Part shown: positions 7,919 through 17,054 of the stretch, in pieces | Layout of the letters: every line of letters begins with the position of its first letter | Numbering within the stretch: position 1 is the stretch's first letter | Source: Neobacillus cucumis | GTDB taxonomy: Bacteria; Bacillota; Bacilli; Bacillales_B; DSM-18226 | Length of the DNA: 64,000 bases | NCBI RefSeq assembly: GCF_023715505.1 | Contig: NZ_JAMBOH010000009.1 | Span: 149,861-213,860 of the forward strand | Direction of reading: 5' to 3' | Notes under the pieces: model-generated | Seen by the model: only the letters and a program-made list of their open reading frames with translations | What the model was told of the DNA's origin: nothing | Databases searched by the model: none | Position numbers and translations under genes: made by a program

Positions 7919-9352
7919 ATGACAAGTCATGATATTACACTACTCATTGTAGCAGTATGCAGCGTGTTGTTGTTGATCCTTCTCATAGTTTCAAAATTGC
8001 GAATGCATCCTTTGCTAGCGTTATTAGTAGTGTCCATATGTGTAGGGGCTGCTTCCGGACTAGACACAACGACCATTGTAGATTCCATTGAAGAAGGTGC
8101 CGGAAAAACACTAGGCGGGGTCGGATTGCAAGTAGCTCTTGGGGCAATGCTTGGAAAACTATTGGCTGACTCAGGTGCAAGTGACCAAATTGCTTCGGCT
8201 ATTTTGAGACGTTCCAATAAACGAACGTTACCATGGTTTATGGGTGCGGCAGCCTTTATTATCGGGATTCCCATGTTCTTTGAAATAGGACTCATCATGC
8301 TTCTGCCACTCATTTTCTCTGTAGCGTCAAAAATTGAAAAACAGGGGAATATAAAAGGATCAGCGTTCGTTCTGATTGGAGTACCAGTTATCGCTGCCCT
8401 GGCCACGATGCACGGGATGGTACCGCCACATCCCGGTCCACTAGTTGCAATTGCAGAATTTAAAGCAAATCTAGGTATTACCATGGTTTATGGAATTATC
8501 TGTGCCATCCCTTCTGCTATTCTAGCAGGACCCGTATATGGTAAATTTATTAGCCCACGAATGACTGTTCGTCCAGATCAACAACTATTGGACCAATATA
8601 CAGCAGCAGGTGTGGATAATGGAAAGAACCTTCCGGAGTCTGACGCAGCGCCTTATACGGCGGCAGCCATAGAAAAACCACGGGTCTCAACTGTTACTTC
8701 CTTTGTCGTGATTTTGCTGCCAATGTTAATGATGTTAAGCCGTGCATTAGCTGAAACAGTGTTTAAGAATTCAGCCATGATTAATAAAATAACAGAATTC
8801 GTAGGAGAGCCCGCCATTGCCCTGTTAATCGGTCTACTAGTTGGGATCATTTTATTAGGGTATGTCCGCGGAACAGATGCGAAAAAACTTCGCGACTCGC
8901 TTGGTGCCAGTCTTAAACCGATTGCGGGAATCTTATTAATTATTGCAGGCGGTGGTGCCTTTGCAAAGGTGCTGGTTAATTCCCACGTTGGGGATGCCAT
9001 CATTCATCTTTCTTCTGGGTTCAAACTTTCTGCTATTGCCATCGGTTGGCTGATTGCCGCTTTATTATCTGTAACTACAGGGTCTGCGACTGTGGGAATT
9101 GTCGGGGCAACGGGCTTGTTAGCTCCACTTGTCGGATCCGATCCAAGTATTAATAAGGAGTTACTGGTAGTGGCCATTGGCTCGGGTTCATTGTTCTTTA
9201 ACTACGCAAATCATGCAGGCTTCTGGTTAGTAAAGGAATCCTTTGGTATGTCGATGGGGGAAACCTTTAAAACGATCACCATTATTCAATCGATTATTGG
9301 ACTAGTTGGATTAGTTATGGTTCTATTATTAAATTTGCTGCCCCATTTTTAG
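7919..9352 (+). CDS. GntP-family gluconate/sugar-acid:H+ symporter
   Basis: 477 aa, about twelve hydrophobic segments. Family landmarks seen are SKLRMHPLLALLVVSI, a glycine-rich GAMLGKLLADSGA, the HGMVPPHPGPL motif, TTGSATVGIVGATG and NYANHAGFWLVKESFG. GntP carriers import gluconate, related aldonates or, in some members, other carboxylates with protons. ATG 7919 is used because AAGGGGTG precedes it; an upstream in-frame TTG at 7829 lies in the cre site and would add 30 hydrophilic residues. The permease is placed under the two-component system and CcpA, so uptake is probably induced by its substrate and repressed by glucose. Confidence 0.88.
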   Translation: MTSHDITLLIVAVCSVLLLILLIVSKLRMHPLLALLVVSICVGAASGLDTTTIVDSIEEGAGKTLGGVGLQVALGAMLGKLLADSGASDQIASAILRRSNKRTLPWFMGAAAFIIGIPMFFEIGLIMLLPLIFSVASKIEKQGNIKGSAFVLIGVPVIAALATMHGMVPPHPGPLVAIAEFKANLGITMVYGIICAIPSAILAGPVYGKFISPRMTVRPDQQLLDQYTAAGVDNGKNLPESDAAPYTAAAIEKPRVSTVTSFVVILLPMLMMLSRALAETVFKNSAMINKITEFVGEPAIALLIGLLVGIILLGYVRGTDAKKLRDSLGASLKPIAGILLIIAGGGAFAKVLVNSHVGDAIIHLSSGFKLSAIAIGWLIAALLSVTTGSATVGIVGATGLLAPLVGSDPSINKELLVVAIGSGSLFFNYANHAGFWLVKESFGMSMGETFKTITIIQSIIGLVGLVMVLLLNLLPHF

Positions 9353-9406
9353 AGTAAAGAGTAGTCTAATTAACTTCATGTCGATTATAAAAAAGAGGAG
9401 ATTCCA

Positions 9407-9568
9407 ATGTGGAATATCACGGTATATTCAAATGAAAATAGTATAATCATGTACGAGTTTAATACGGAAAAAGAAGCAAGAGAAGTCTTCAATCATATTA
9501 CGGGTTGCAAAATTCTTTCAGAAATTGTCTATTTTAATGATCCATGTTTCGCTTTAGAGCCATTCTAA
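9407..9568 (+). CDS. Hypothetical protein, 53 aa
   Basis: MWNITVYSNENSIIMYEFN starts right after AGAGGAG with 8-nt spacing, so translation is likely. The sequence alternates short strands and a helix (TEKEAREVFNHI) and ends VYFNDPCFALEPF. The family is not recognised. It lies between the permease and the leader of the formate module and may belong to either unit. Confidence 0.55.
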   Translation: MWNITVYSNENSIIMYEFNTEKEAREVFNHITGCKILSEIVYFNDPCFALEPF

Positions 9569-9873
9569 AAACCTTCTAAAAAGCTCTTGAAATAAAGGAA
9601 ATATCATTGAATTTACATTAAATAATGATGTAAACCGAAAAACTCATCCACGACGGAGCTATTGACAAAGTGGGAAATCAGATTATTTTTTTTTGAAAAA
9701 GAAAAAAGTTCGTAAATTGTTCACAAATCTGTATTTACATGATACTATTAGAGAGGTTTATAGAGTATGAAAAGTTCATTGATGCCAGTTAATAAAGATT
9801 GACTGCAGCATCCTGTTCTTGACGTAGTGTATATGGCGGGAAAGATTGCTAGTATGAGATATGCTCAGCTGTC

Positions 9874-9932
9874 AGCCCACTATAAAACGGTACATGCATT
9901 GGCATGAGAACCGATTTATGGTGGGCTTTTTT
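9874..9932 (+). terminator. Strong intrinsic terminator in the leader of the formate channel gene
   Basis: Stacked helices AGCCCAC/GTGGGCT, ATAAA/TTTAT, CGGT/ACCG and CATGC/GCATG around a four-base loop form an almost continuous hairpin of about 22 bp, followed by TTTTTT. It lies 130 nt before the FNT start with no complete gene directly upstream, which is the layout of an attenuator. It could also end transcripts from 9407-9568. Confidence 0.7.
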
Positions 9933-9951
9933 GCGTTTTTGAAGCAGGCGC

Positions 9952-10020
9952 GAAGCATGGGGAAGCACAGGGACGGTTCTCCTGCTTCTAAAGGAGCAGG
10001 AGAACCGTCCCCATGCTTCC
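9952..10020. repeat. Inverted repeat of the GGGACGGTTCT family, copy 2
   Basis: GGGACGGTTCTCCTGCT and its complement flank a short loop, with outer GAAGCATGGGG/CCCCATGCTTC arms. Same family as 5243-5296. A partial third arm (AGAACCGCCCTCATGCTTAC) follows. Confidence 0.75.
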
Positions 10021-10064
10021 AGAACCGCCCTCATGCTTACATCAACTAATGGGAGGAAAGGTTT

Positions 10065-10877
10065 ATGGCGTTTCATAGTTCCAAGCGTATTGTGGAATTG
10101 GCAGTTGAGGCTGGTGCCAGAAAGGCATCAATGAAGCCTAGACATGCAATATTATTAGGATTTTTAGGTGGTGCCTTTATTGCACTCGGATTCCTATTAG
10201 ATATTCGAGTAACGGCAAATTTACCTCAGGAATGGGGCTCCTTCAGTTCACTAATCGGAGCTGCGGTTTTCCCTATAGGACTAATATTAATCGTAATTGC
10301 TGGTGGAGAATTGGTAACAGGAAATATGATGGCACTTCCGATTGCCGTTCTAGCAAAGCGTGCTACGCTAGGACAATTAGTGAAAAATTGGCTCTTAGTA
10401 TTAGTAAGTAATTTTATGGGAGCGATCTTCGTTGCCTACTTCTTTGGTCACATAGTAGGGTTGACGGAAACAGGTCCTTTCCTAAACCAAACGGTTGCAA
10501 TCGCAGAAGAGAAAATAGACGAAACCTTTATTCAAAGCTTAATTTCCGCTGTTGGTTGCAACTGGCTCGTATGCTTAGCCGTTTGGATGGCTTATGGTTC
10601 AAATGATATTGTTGGAAAAATGGTTGCCATTTGGTTTCCGATTATGGGATTTGTAGCGATCGGCTTTCAGCAAGTTGTAGCTAACATGTTCGTAATCCCG
10701 GCAGCTATCTTCTCAGGGCACTTTACATGGGGAAATTATTTCACTAATTTCGTCCCAGTAGTATTGGGAAATGCTATTGGCGGCACGGTTTTTGTTGCCT
10801 TCATCTATTGGATGATTCATAAAGAATCTCTTCAAACACTAGCAATAGCAAAGCCAAGTATCAAAAAAGCTGGTTAA
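10065..10877 (+). CDS. Formate/nitrite transporter (FNT/FocA family)
   Basis: 270 aa, six membrane helices. Family features: GGAFIALGFLLDI in helix 1, GGELVTGNMMALPIA in helix 2, NWLLVLVSNFMGA in helix 3, VGCNWLVCLAVWMAYG in helix 4, and MFVIPAAIFSGH near helix 5. FNT proteins are pentameric channels for formate and other small monovalent anions. GGGAGGAAAGG precedes the ATG. The formate dehydrogenase gene follows, so the likely substrate is formate, taken up for oxidation or released. Confidence 0.88.
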   Translation: MAFHSSKRIVELAVEAGARKASMKPRHAILLGFLGGAFIALGFLLDIRVTANLPQEWGSFSSLIGAAVFPIGLILIVIAGGELVTGNMMALPIAVLAKRATLGQLVKNWLLVLVSNFMGAIFVAYFFGHIVGLTETGPFLNQTVAIAEEKIDETFIQSLISAVGCNWLVCLAVWMAYGSNDIVGKMVAIWFPIMGFVAIGFQQVVANMFVIPAAIFSGHFTWGNYFTNFVPVVLGNAIGGTVFVAFIYWMIHKESLQTLAIAKPSIKKAG

Positions 10878-11036
10878 CGACTAGTATTTGTACGTTAAAC
10901 ATATTAATAGTTTTATAGAAAAAGAAAAAAGAAGGACTAGTTACAGGTAAGGAAGAATACAGGATATATTGGTCATAATAGTGATCTTATTAGTAGATAA
11001 ATAGATTTCTCTGCTTTGAACGAAGGAGGACTTACA

Positions 11037-14009
11037 TTGAAAGAAAAAATCAGTGTGCTTATTAATGGAACAGCACATGAGGTAGAAAAAGGAACGCGTA
11101 TTTTAGATTATTTACTGCAACAGGAAGTGGACCATCCGCATATCTGCTATTCGGAAGTCTTAGGTCCGGTGCAGAGCTGTGATACCTGTATGTGTGAAAT
11201 AAACGGTAACATTATGCGTGCCTGTTCGACTGTTATGGAAGAGGGCATGGACATTTTGACCTCGTCCGAGCTTGCGAAGGAAGCACAGGAGGAAGCAATG
11301 GACCGTATTTTAGAAAATCATCTATTATACTGTACCGTATGTGATAATAACAATGGCAATTGTCGTGTACATAATACAGCAGAAATGATGGGCGTTGAAC
11401 ACCAAACACGCCCTCATCGTTCTAAAGGCTATGAGGTAGATATGTCACATCCGTTTTATCGGTACGATCCTGATCAATGTATCTTATGCGGACGTTGTGT
11501 GGAGACCTGTCAGGATCTTCAGGTGAATGAAACGCTAACAATTAACTGGGAAAGCGGTCAGCCTCGTGTTTTATGGGACGGAGGAAAAAGTATTAACGAA
11601 TCCTCATGCGTATCCTGTGGTCAGTGTGTGTCCGTTTGCCCGTGTAATGCCTTGATGGAAAAATCGATGCTTGGAAATGCTGGATTTATGACAAGCATCT
11701 CAGATGACTTGCTTACACCGATGATTGACATTGTCAAAGCGGTAGAGCCTGATTATCAAACGATTTTTGCCGTTTCAGAAGTAGAAGCAGCGATGCGTGA
11801 AACACGTATAAAGAAAACAAAAACCGTTTGTACGTTCTGCGGCGTAGGCTGTTCCTTTGAAGTTTGGACAAAAGATCGTGAAATTCTCAAAATCGAACCA
11901 TCTGAAAACGCTCCTGTAAATAGTGTTTCCACCTGTGTAAAAGGTAAATTTGGCTGGGACTATGTGAATTCAAATGAGCGGATTACGACACCTTTAATCC
12001 GTCAAGGTGATGTGTTTGTTGAAGCAACTTGGGACGAGGCCCTTTCTCTCGTTGCAAAGAAACTGGGTGGGATTAAAGAAACCTACGGAAGTGATTCCAT
12101 CGGTTTTATTTCATCCTCTAAGATGACGAACGAAGAAAACTACCTGATCCAAAAATTGGCCCGCCAAGTCTTTGGAACCAATAATGTGGATAACTGCTCT
12201 CGTTATTGTCAGTCACCAGCTTCATGGGGGTTACAACAAACGGGAGGCATTGGCGGTGACACCGGAACTATTAAGGATATAGCGGGTGCGGGTCTTGTCA
12301 TACTGGTAGGATGTGCCCCCGCAGAAGGACATCCAGTACTTGCGACACGTATCAAACGTGCACAAAAACTTCACGGACAAAAAATAATTACCGTTGATGT
12401 GCGCCGGCATGAAATGGGAGATCGTGCCGACTTGTTCGTCCGTCCGAAACAAGGAACGGATTACGTTTGGCTATCAGCTGTTACGAAGTATATGGTGGAC
12501 CAAGGATGGCATGATGAGCCATTTATTCAAAAACATGTCAATCAATTTCATGAGTTCCGGAAAATGATGGAGCCATATACTCTTGAAGAGGCAGAAAATA
12601 TAACAGGTATTGCTAAAGAAACATTAATTCAAATAGCGGAAATGATTCGTGATGCGGATGGAACAGCGATTTGTTGGGGGATGGGTGTAACACAAAACAT
12701 CGCGGGTTCACATACTTCTGTTGCGATTGCAAACCTGCTCCTAGCAACAGGAAACATGTTGCGGCCAAATGCTGGTGCCTACCCGTTACGGGGACATAAT
12801 AACGTACAAGGTGCAGCGGACATGGGAACGATGCCAAATATCTTCCCTGGCTATCAGTCAGTATCAGATGACCAAGTTCGTGCAAAGTTTGAAAAGGTTT
12901 ATGGTGTCGACATCCCTGCAGCTTCTGGTCTCGACAATATTCAGATGCTGGAAGCTATTGATAAAGGCGAGATGAAGGCGATGTTCATCGCTGGGGAGGA
13001 TATGGCCTGGGTTGATGCTGATTCCAATCATACACAGGAAATGCTCACTAAATTAGATTTCCTTGTCGTACAAGAAATCTTTTTATCCACAACAGCCCAA
13101 TTCGCAGATGTTATTTTGCCAGGAGCTCCTTCTCTTGAAAAGGATGGAACTTTTACAAATACCGAACGTCGCGTACAGCGTTTGTATCAAGCATTAGAGC
13201 CTCTTGGGAATAGTAAACCGGACTGGTGGATTCTTACACAGCTGGCGAAACAGATGGGCTTTGAATGGAATTATACTCATCCAAGTGAAATTTTTGCGGA
13301 AATGGCAAGCCTAACGCCTTTCTTCAGCCAGTGCAGCTACGATGTTCTTGAAGGGTGGAACAGCTTCCACTGGGGTTCTCCTGATGGAACAGACACACCG
13401 CTGCTTTACCAAGACGGTTTTCATTTCCCAGATAAAAAAGCTCGGTTCGGTCTGTTTGATTATGTGCCGCCAGTGGAGTTCCCGCAAGAATTCGATCTTT
13501 CATTAGATAACGGTCGTCTGTTGGAGCACTTCCATGAAGGAAACTTAACACAGAAATCAAAAGGACTTAACTACAAATTCCCGAAAGTTTTCGTTGAGGT
13601 ATCCCCCGAACTTGCAGAAGAGCGCGGCGTAAAGGATGGTTCACTTGTCCGTCTTGTATCTCCATATGGGGCGATTCGCCTGCCAGTTCTAGTAACAGAT
13701 CGTGTGACAGGAAAAACGGTGTATGTGCCAATGCATTCCTCCAGCCACGAGAGTGCGGTTAACCTGCTTACTGGAGGGGCAGTAGATGTGGTGACACATA
13801 CACCAGCATACAAACAAGCCAAAGTTCGGATGGAGGTTCTTGAATTTGACGGTGAAAATCCGCTTCCAAAGTACAATCCACGTAATGCGACGCGAACACC
13901 GCAAATGGGCCTTGAGATTTACCGCAAGTGGGAACGCGGAGATTACGTTCCGATTGCCAGTGTAAACGAATATGTTAAGCCGGGTTTCTATGACAGGAGG
14001 AATGCGTAA
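11037..14009 (+). CDS. Formate dehydrogenase alpha subunit with NuoG-like N-terminus, YjgC/YrhE type
   Basis: 990 aa. Order: 2Fe-2S ferredoxin domain (CYSEVLGPVQSCDTCMC), NuoG-type Cys/His cluster segment (HLLYCTVCDNNNGNC), two 4Fe-4S motifs (CILCGRCVETC, CVSCGQCVSVCPC), then the molybdopterin oxidoreductase part with its own 4Fe-4S site (CTFCGVGC...C) and the C-terminal dinucleotide-binding domain. The active-site residue is C391 (NCSRYCQSP), encoded TGT, so this is not a selenoprotein. The usual next His is Gln. TTG 11037 is chosen: AAGGAGG is 7 nt upstream. It oxidises formate to CO2 in the cytoplasm. The stop overlaps the next start (TAATG). Confidence 0.88.
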   Translation: MKEKISVLINGTAHEVEKGTRILDYLLQQEVDHPHICYSEVLGPVQSCDTCMCEINGNIMRACSTVMEEGMDILTSSELAKEAQEEAMDRILENHLLYCTVCDNNNGNCRVHNTAEMMGVEHQTRPHRSKGYEVDMSHPFYRYDPDQCILCGRCVETCQDLQVNETLTINWESGQPRVLWDGGKSINESSCVSCGQCVSVCPCNALMEKSMLGNAGFMTSISDDLLTPMIDIVKAVEPDYQTIFAVSEVEAAMRETRIKKTKTVCTFCGVGCSFEVWTKDREILKIEPSENAPVNSVSTCVKGKFGWDYVNSNERITTPLIRQGDVFVEATWDEALSLVAKKLGGIKETYGSDSIGFISSSKMTNEENYLIQKLARQVFGTNNVDNCSRYCQSPASWGLQQTGGIGGDTGTIKDIAGAGLVILVGCAPAEGHPVLATRIKRAQKLHGQKIITVDVRRHEMGDRADLFVRPKQGTDYVWLSAVTKYMVDQGWHDEPFIQKHVNQFHEFRKMMEPYTLEEAENITGIAKETLIQIAEMIRDADGTAICWGMGVTQNIAGSHTSVAIANLLLATGNMLRPNAGAYPLRGHNNVQGAADMGTMPNIFPGYQSVSDDQVRAKFEKVYGVDIPAASGLDNIQMLEAIDKGEMKAMFIAGEDMAWVDADSNHTQEMLTKLDFLVVQEIFLSTTAQFADVILPGAPSLEKDGTFTNTERRVQRLYQALEPLGNSKPDWWILTQLAKQMGFEWNYTHPSEIFAEMASLTPFFSQCSYDVLEGWNSFHWGSPDGTDTPLLYQDGFHFPDKKARFGLFDYVPPVEFPQEFDLSLDNGRLLEHFHEGNLTQKSKGLNYKFPKVFVEVSPELAEERGVKDGSLVRLVSPYGAIRLPVLVTDRVTGKTVYVPMHSSSHESAVNLLTGGAVDVVTHTPAYKQAKVRMEVLEFDGENPLPKYNPRNATRTPQMGLEIYRKWERGDYVPIASVNEYVKPGFYDRRNA

Positions 14010-14488
14010 TGGCCAGGCCAATACAGACTATTCAAAAAGCAGAACTGACACAAGAAGAAAAGAAAATACAATCCCTGGAGAATCTTCTTTCCGGGGTCGC
14101 ACAAAATAAGGATTCATTACTCGAGACGTTGAATCTATTGCAGGAATTGCATGATAGCGGAATGATGGAAGCTTTAGGAAGTCTCTTAAAAGCAAAAGAG
14201 AGCGCAGCAAAAATTGCGGTCGGACAACTGACACGAAAACCGGTAACAAACATGATCAATAATGCGATGGCTGCTGGCGGCATTTTGACTGACCTGGATC
14301 CTGATACAACCAGTAAGCTTGCCAAAAGCTTGACGGCTGGATTGAAAAAGGCCGAGCAAGGATTAAAAGCAGATACCAAGTTTGGGTTCTTTGACTTAAT
14401 GAAAGCCATGAAGGATCCTGATATCAATCGAGCGGTAGGATTTGGATTTAACCTGTTAAAGGGTATAGGAGAAGGGTTAAAAGAGTAA
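14009..14488 (+). CDS. DUF1641 protein of the formate dehydrogenase operon (YjgD/YrhD-like)
   Basis: 159 aa, helical, soluble. DUF1641 proteins are regularly encoded next to Bacillus formate dehydrogenases and are thought to be accessory or electron-transfer partner subunits; the biochemical role is not settled. Seen: an N-terminal alpha-helical part rich in Leu/Glu, then GGILTDLDPDTTSKLAKSL and a C-terminal DPDINRAVGFGFNLLKGIG, a pattern I associate with this family. The start overlaps the fdh stop by one base, which implies translational coupling and stoichiometric production. Confidence 0.75.
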   Translation: MARPIQTIQKAELTQEEKKIQSLENLLSGVAQNKDSLLETLNLLQELHDSGMMEALGSLLKAKESAAKIAVGQLTRKPVTNMINNAMAAGGILTDLDPDTTSKLAKSLTAGLKKAEQGLKADTKFGFFDLMKAMKDPDINRAVGFGFNLLKGIGEGLKE

Positions 14489-14525
14489 CAAGAATTCGAA
14501 ACTGTAAAGATGAGGAGGGCGGTTA

Positions 14526-14882
14526 ATGACAAAGAATATGGAGCATCAATTTAGTATGCTTGTTCGCGAAATTAGAAAAGAATATGTTGGAAATGGGCCG
14601 AAGGAAATCACCACGAAATTTATTGGTTCCTGGGCGATCAGCGAAATGATAGGGAATCTTACAAATGTAGAAAAGTTTATGATCCATTCAGAACAGGGCG
14701 CACAGATGGTACATGAGACGAGAACAAGATTCGTCAAGGAAATCTATAAAAAGCCAGAGGTCCTGTTAAGATTTGAAACCTTGATGGGGGCAAAGATTTT
14801 GCGGCTGTTTTCCGATATTAATATCGAAGAAGATATAGCGATGACCGTATTCGTCTTTGACCAATCTATCGAGGGAAAGTAA
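14526..14882 (+). CDS. DUF2294 / MpsC-like protein
   Basis: 118 aa. The phrase EYVGNGPKEITTKFIGSWAISEMIGNLTNVEK and the later GAQMVHETRTRF...LRFETLMGAKI...D follow the DUF2294 pattern. Some family members are named MpsC for a membrane-potential-generating bicarbonate/sodium system. A link between such a protein and formate oxidation (which makes CO2) fits the context but is inference. GAGGAGG lies 7 nt before ATG. It sits between the dehydrogenase partner gene and fdhD. Confidence 0.65.
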   Translation: MTKNMEHQFSMLVREIRKEYVGNGPKEITTKFIGSWAISEMIGNLTNVEKFMIHSEQGAQMVHETRTRFVKEIYKKPEVLLRFETLMGAKILRLFSDINIEEDIAMTVFVFDQSIEGK

Positions 14883-14898
14883 CTAGGAGTGAAAAAGT

Positions 14899-15714
14899 AT
14901 GGACCAGCCAATGAAAATGGAAAGTCAGGTATGGCGGTATGAGAACGGCGTCATACACAAAGTAACGGATACCATTGTAACGGAATATCCCATTACCATT
15001 GTGCTAAATGAGCAAGAATTCGCTACACTCGTTTGCAGCCCTGATAATATTGAAGAATTAGTTGTTGGCTTTTTGGCATCTGAAGGTATCATTAAAAGTT
15101 ATAAAGAAATTAAAGAACTTACGATTATCGAAGCAACAGGCCGTGCGATTGTGAATACGTATAAGGTAAACAAACTCAACGAGATGTTTCACTCGAAACG
15201 ATATATAACATCTTGCTGTGGAAAAAGCCGTCAGAGCTTTTATTTTTATAATGATGCTAGAACCGTTAAACCACTTGAAAACGTGAATGTGACGATTCCG
15301 ATTGACCAATGCTTTCATTTGATGCAACTCATGCAAGAGGCGTCGGTTATCTTCCAGGATACAGGCGGAGTGCACAATGCGGCTCTTTGTGACAGTAATG
15401 GCATGGTCGTAGATAGAACGGACATCGGACGACACAATGCTCTGGATAAAATTTATGGTCATTGCTTACAGCATTCTATAACTCTTTCAGACAAAGTTAT
15501 TGTTTTTAGTGGTCGGATATCCTCAGAGGTATTATTAAAAGTAGCTAAAATTGGATGTGGTATTGTTTTATCAAAATCAGCTCCGACTGAGTTGGCCCTC
15601 AGACTGGCAGACGAGCTTAATATTACGACCGTGGGTTTTTTACGCAATCATTCATTAAACATCTATACAAGACCCGATCGAATTGACTTTAAAAGTGTAC
15701 AATCACTTACGTAA
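14899..15714 (+). CDS. fdhD: FdhD sulfurtransferase for formate dehydrogenase
   Basis: 271 aa. FdhD moves sulfur from a cysteine desulfurase to the bis-MGD cofactor, which formate dehydrogenase needs for activity. Seen: TSCCGKSR with the sulfur-carrying Cys pair, the segment FQDTGGVHNAALCDSNG, DIGRHNALDKIYG, and VFSGRISSEVLLKVAKIGC. It is the last gene of the formate operon and a strong terminator directly follows its stop. Confidence 0.92.
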   Translation: MDQPMKMESQVWRYENGVIHKVTDTIVTEYPITIVLNEQEFATLVCSPDNIEELVVGFLASEGIIKSYKEIKELTIIEATGRAIVNTYKVNKLNEMFHSKRYITSCCGKSRQSFYFYNDARTVKPLENVNVTIPIDQCFHLMQLMQEASVIFQDTGGVHNAALCDSNGMVVDRTDIGRHNALDKIYGHCLQHSITLSDKVIVFSGRISSEVLLKVAKIGCGIVLSKSAPTELALRLADELNITTVGFLRNHSLNIYTRPDRIDFKSVQSLT

Positions 15715-15747
15715 AAAAGTGCCGTTTCTGAGGAGCGGCACTTTTTT
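15713..15747 (+). terminator. Rho-independent terminator of the formate operon
   Basis: AAAAAAGTGCCG and CGGCACTTTTTTT arms around TTTCTGAGGAG, immediately after fdhD. Confidence 0.92.
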
Positions 15748-15925
15748 TATGGCTGAAAAGACGGACTTAATAATCAAGATTTTAAATGGACTGATTGAGT
15801 GTATGAATTACATTGGTTTTGGGTGTGTTTGTTTCAATATGTTTAAAGAATTGTTAGTTCTAAATAAAAGTATCAAAATTCATATGCCACAAACAAATGG
15901 GTATAATAAATAATAAAAGGTTAGG

Positions 15926-15957
15926 AAATGGCTTTGGGATAACACCAAAGCCATTTT
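15926..15957 (+). terminator. Rho-independent terminator
   Basis: AAATGGCTTTGG/CCAAAGCCATTT hairpin followed by TTTTCC. It has no convincing gene directly upstream. Confidence 0.75.
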
Positions 15958-16338
15958 TCCTTGTTTCGTGATTTTCTTATTTAGTCTTTAAAATACCTTC
16001 TAACAATTATTTGCCAATTGATTTGGTATGTAGGCCAGTGATTGATTTCTCGCTCAGCAAAAAGACCTGTAACGACAAATTAATAGGCCTATAATAGGAC
16101 TTTTTAATTAAAAATCGTGAGAATTGCAGAATTTTGGTGCAATAAGCAGGATTTTTGACTTTGATAAATGAATATATAAATACATGATTTTGACAGATTA
16201 CGAGAAGAACTTACGATATAAATAAGAATGAGTAAATAGAACCTGGATGTTTTTTTATAACAAAAAGAATTGCAGATAGAACAAATATAAAGCGCCTTAT
16301 TCAATTATTCTATCAACGTACGAAAGAAGGTATACGAT
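15958..16338. other. Intergenic region
   Basis: AT-rich, no credible gene on either strand. A TATAAT inside TAGGCCTATAATAGG near 16085-16100 could be a promoter element for the gene at 16339. Confidence 0.3.
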
Positions 16339-16902
16339 ATGATTGAAAATTTCTTTGCTGATTATAAAAAGTTTATTGTGGAACCGGAAGATGAAAAGCG
16401 AGTTGCTGATGTATATGATCCAAAGAATTATGCTGCCTTTTATATTCTAACATTGTCTATTTTTGATTCCCGTTTATCGACATGGAAAGATGCAAGTAAA
16501 TTTGAAATAGACGTTGAAAAAAGTATCAAAACAGTCCTGAAGGATTTCAATCATAAACAGCGTGAAAAGTACCATCTTCAATTACTTGAATTAGATAAGT
16601 TTAAAAACTATTTTATCTTGGCCCTTTCTTCGAAAAATAAATTTAATCCAGAGGAGGATAAGGAACGTATAGCTTATATCATTGATCATATCCTAACGAA
16701 TCCTTTTTATGTAGGGCAAGGCTGGTTCAACCTTATTGGTGAAAAAGGGAAAGTAGCCCGCAAACTCTTTTGCTGCTCCTTTAAGGAATATGTATTGGGG
16801 GACCAAAACCAAACAGAAAAATATGAAAACATTAGTGAATTAATTCCGAAAAATGGAGAGATAAAGCTGATCAAAAGCGCTCTGAAAAAAGATATTCTCT
16901 AA
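16339..16902 (+). CDS. Hypothetical protein, 187 aa
   Basis: Soluble, mixed alpha/beta composition, rich in Lys, Phe and Tyr; no recognised motif. It starts at ATG with GAAAGAAGG upstream and is closed by a terminator, so it is a complete monocistronic gene. The segment DEKRVADVYDPKNYAAFYILTL and a cluster KLFCCSFKEYVLGD are the only notable stretches. Function unknown. Confidence 0.6.
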   Translation: MIENFFADYKKFIVEPEDEKRVADVYDPKNYAAFYILTLSIFDSRLSTWKDASKFEIDVEKSIKTVLKDFNHKQREKYHLQLLELDKFKNYFILALSSKNKFNPEEDKERIAYIIDHILTNPFYVGQGWFNLIGEKGKVARKLFCCSFKEYVLGDQNQTEKYENISELIPKNGEIKLIKSALKKDIL

Positions 16903-16912
16903 TCGAAAAAAT

Positions 16913-16938
16913 ACTTGGGGCAGCCCAAGTGTTTTTTT
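16913..16938 (+). terminator. Rho-independent terminator
   Basis: ACTTGGG/CCCAAGT stem and TTTTTTT just after 16339-16902. Confidence 0.85.
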
Positions 16939-16941
16939 GTA

Positions 16942-17046
16942 CTAAATTTTGAAAGGTCAAAATTTAGTAGCTTAGTAAAAAAAGTGGGAGGGTTCTCCAA
17001 GTTAATTTCTCTCAAATTAACTACTTAAGCAGGCGAACCGTCCCAG
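16942..17046. repeat. Inverted repeat plus degenerate GGGACGGTTCT-type element (copy 3)
   Basis: ACTAAATTTT...AAAATTTAGT (16942-16969) is followed by GGGAGGGTTCTCC ... GGCGAACCGTCCC (16985-17042) with an inner AGTTAATTT/AAATTAACT stem. It resembles copies at 5243 and 9952 in sequence but has diverged arms. Confidence 0.55.
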
Positions 17047-17054
17047 AATAATGA

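Noticed and set aside
11037..14009. Formate dehydrogenase as a selenoprotein
   Set aside because: The active-site codon is TGT (Cys391); there is no in-frame TGA and no SECIS-like need.
15683..15913. 76-codon frame after fdhD
   Set aside because: It runs through the operon terminator. The shorter version from about 15749 starts in the T run without a ribosome binding site.
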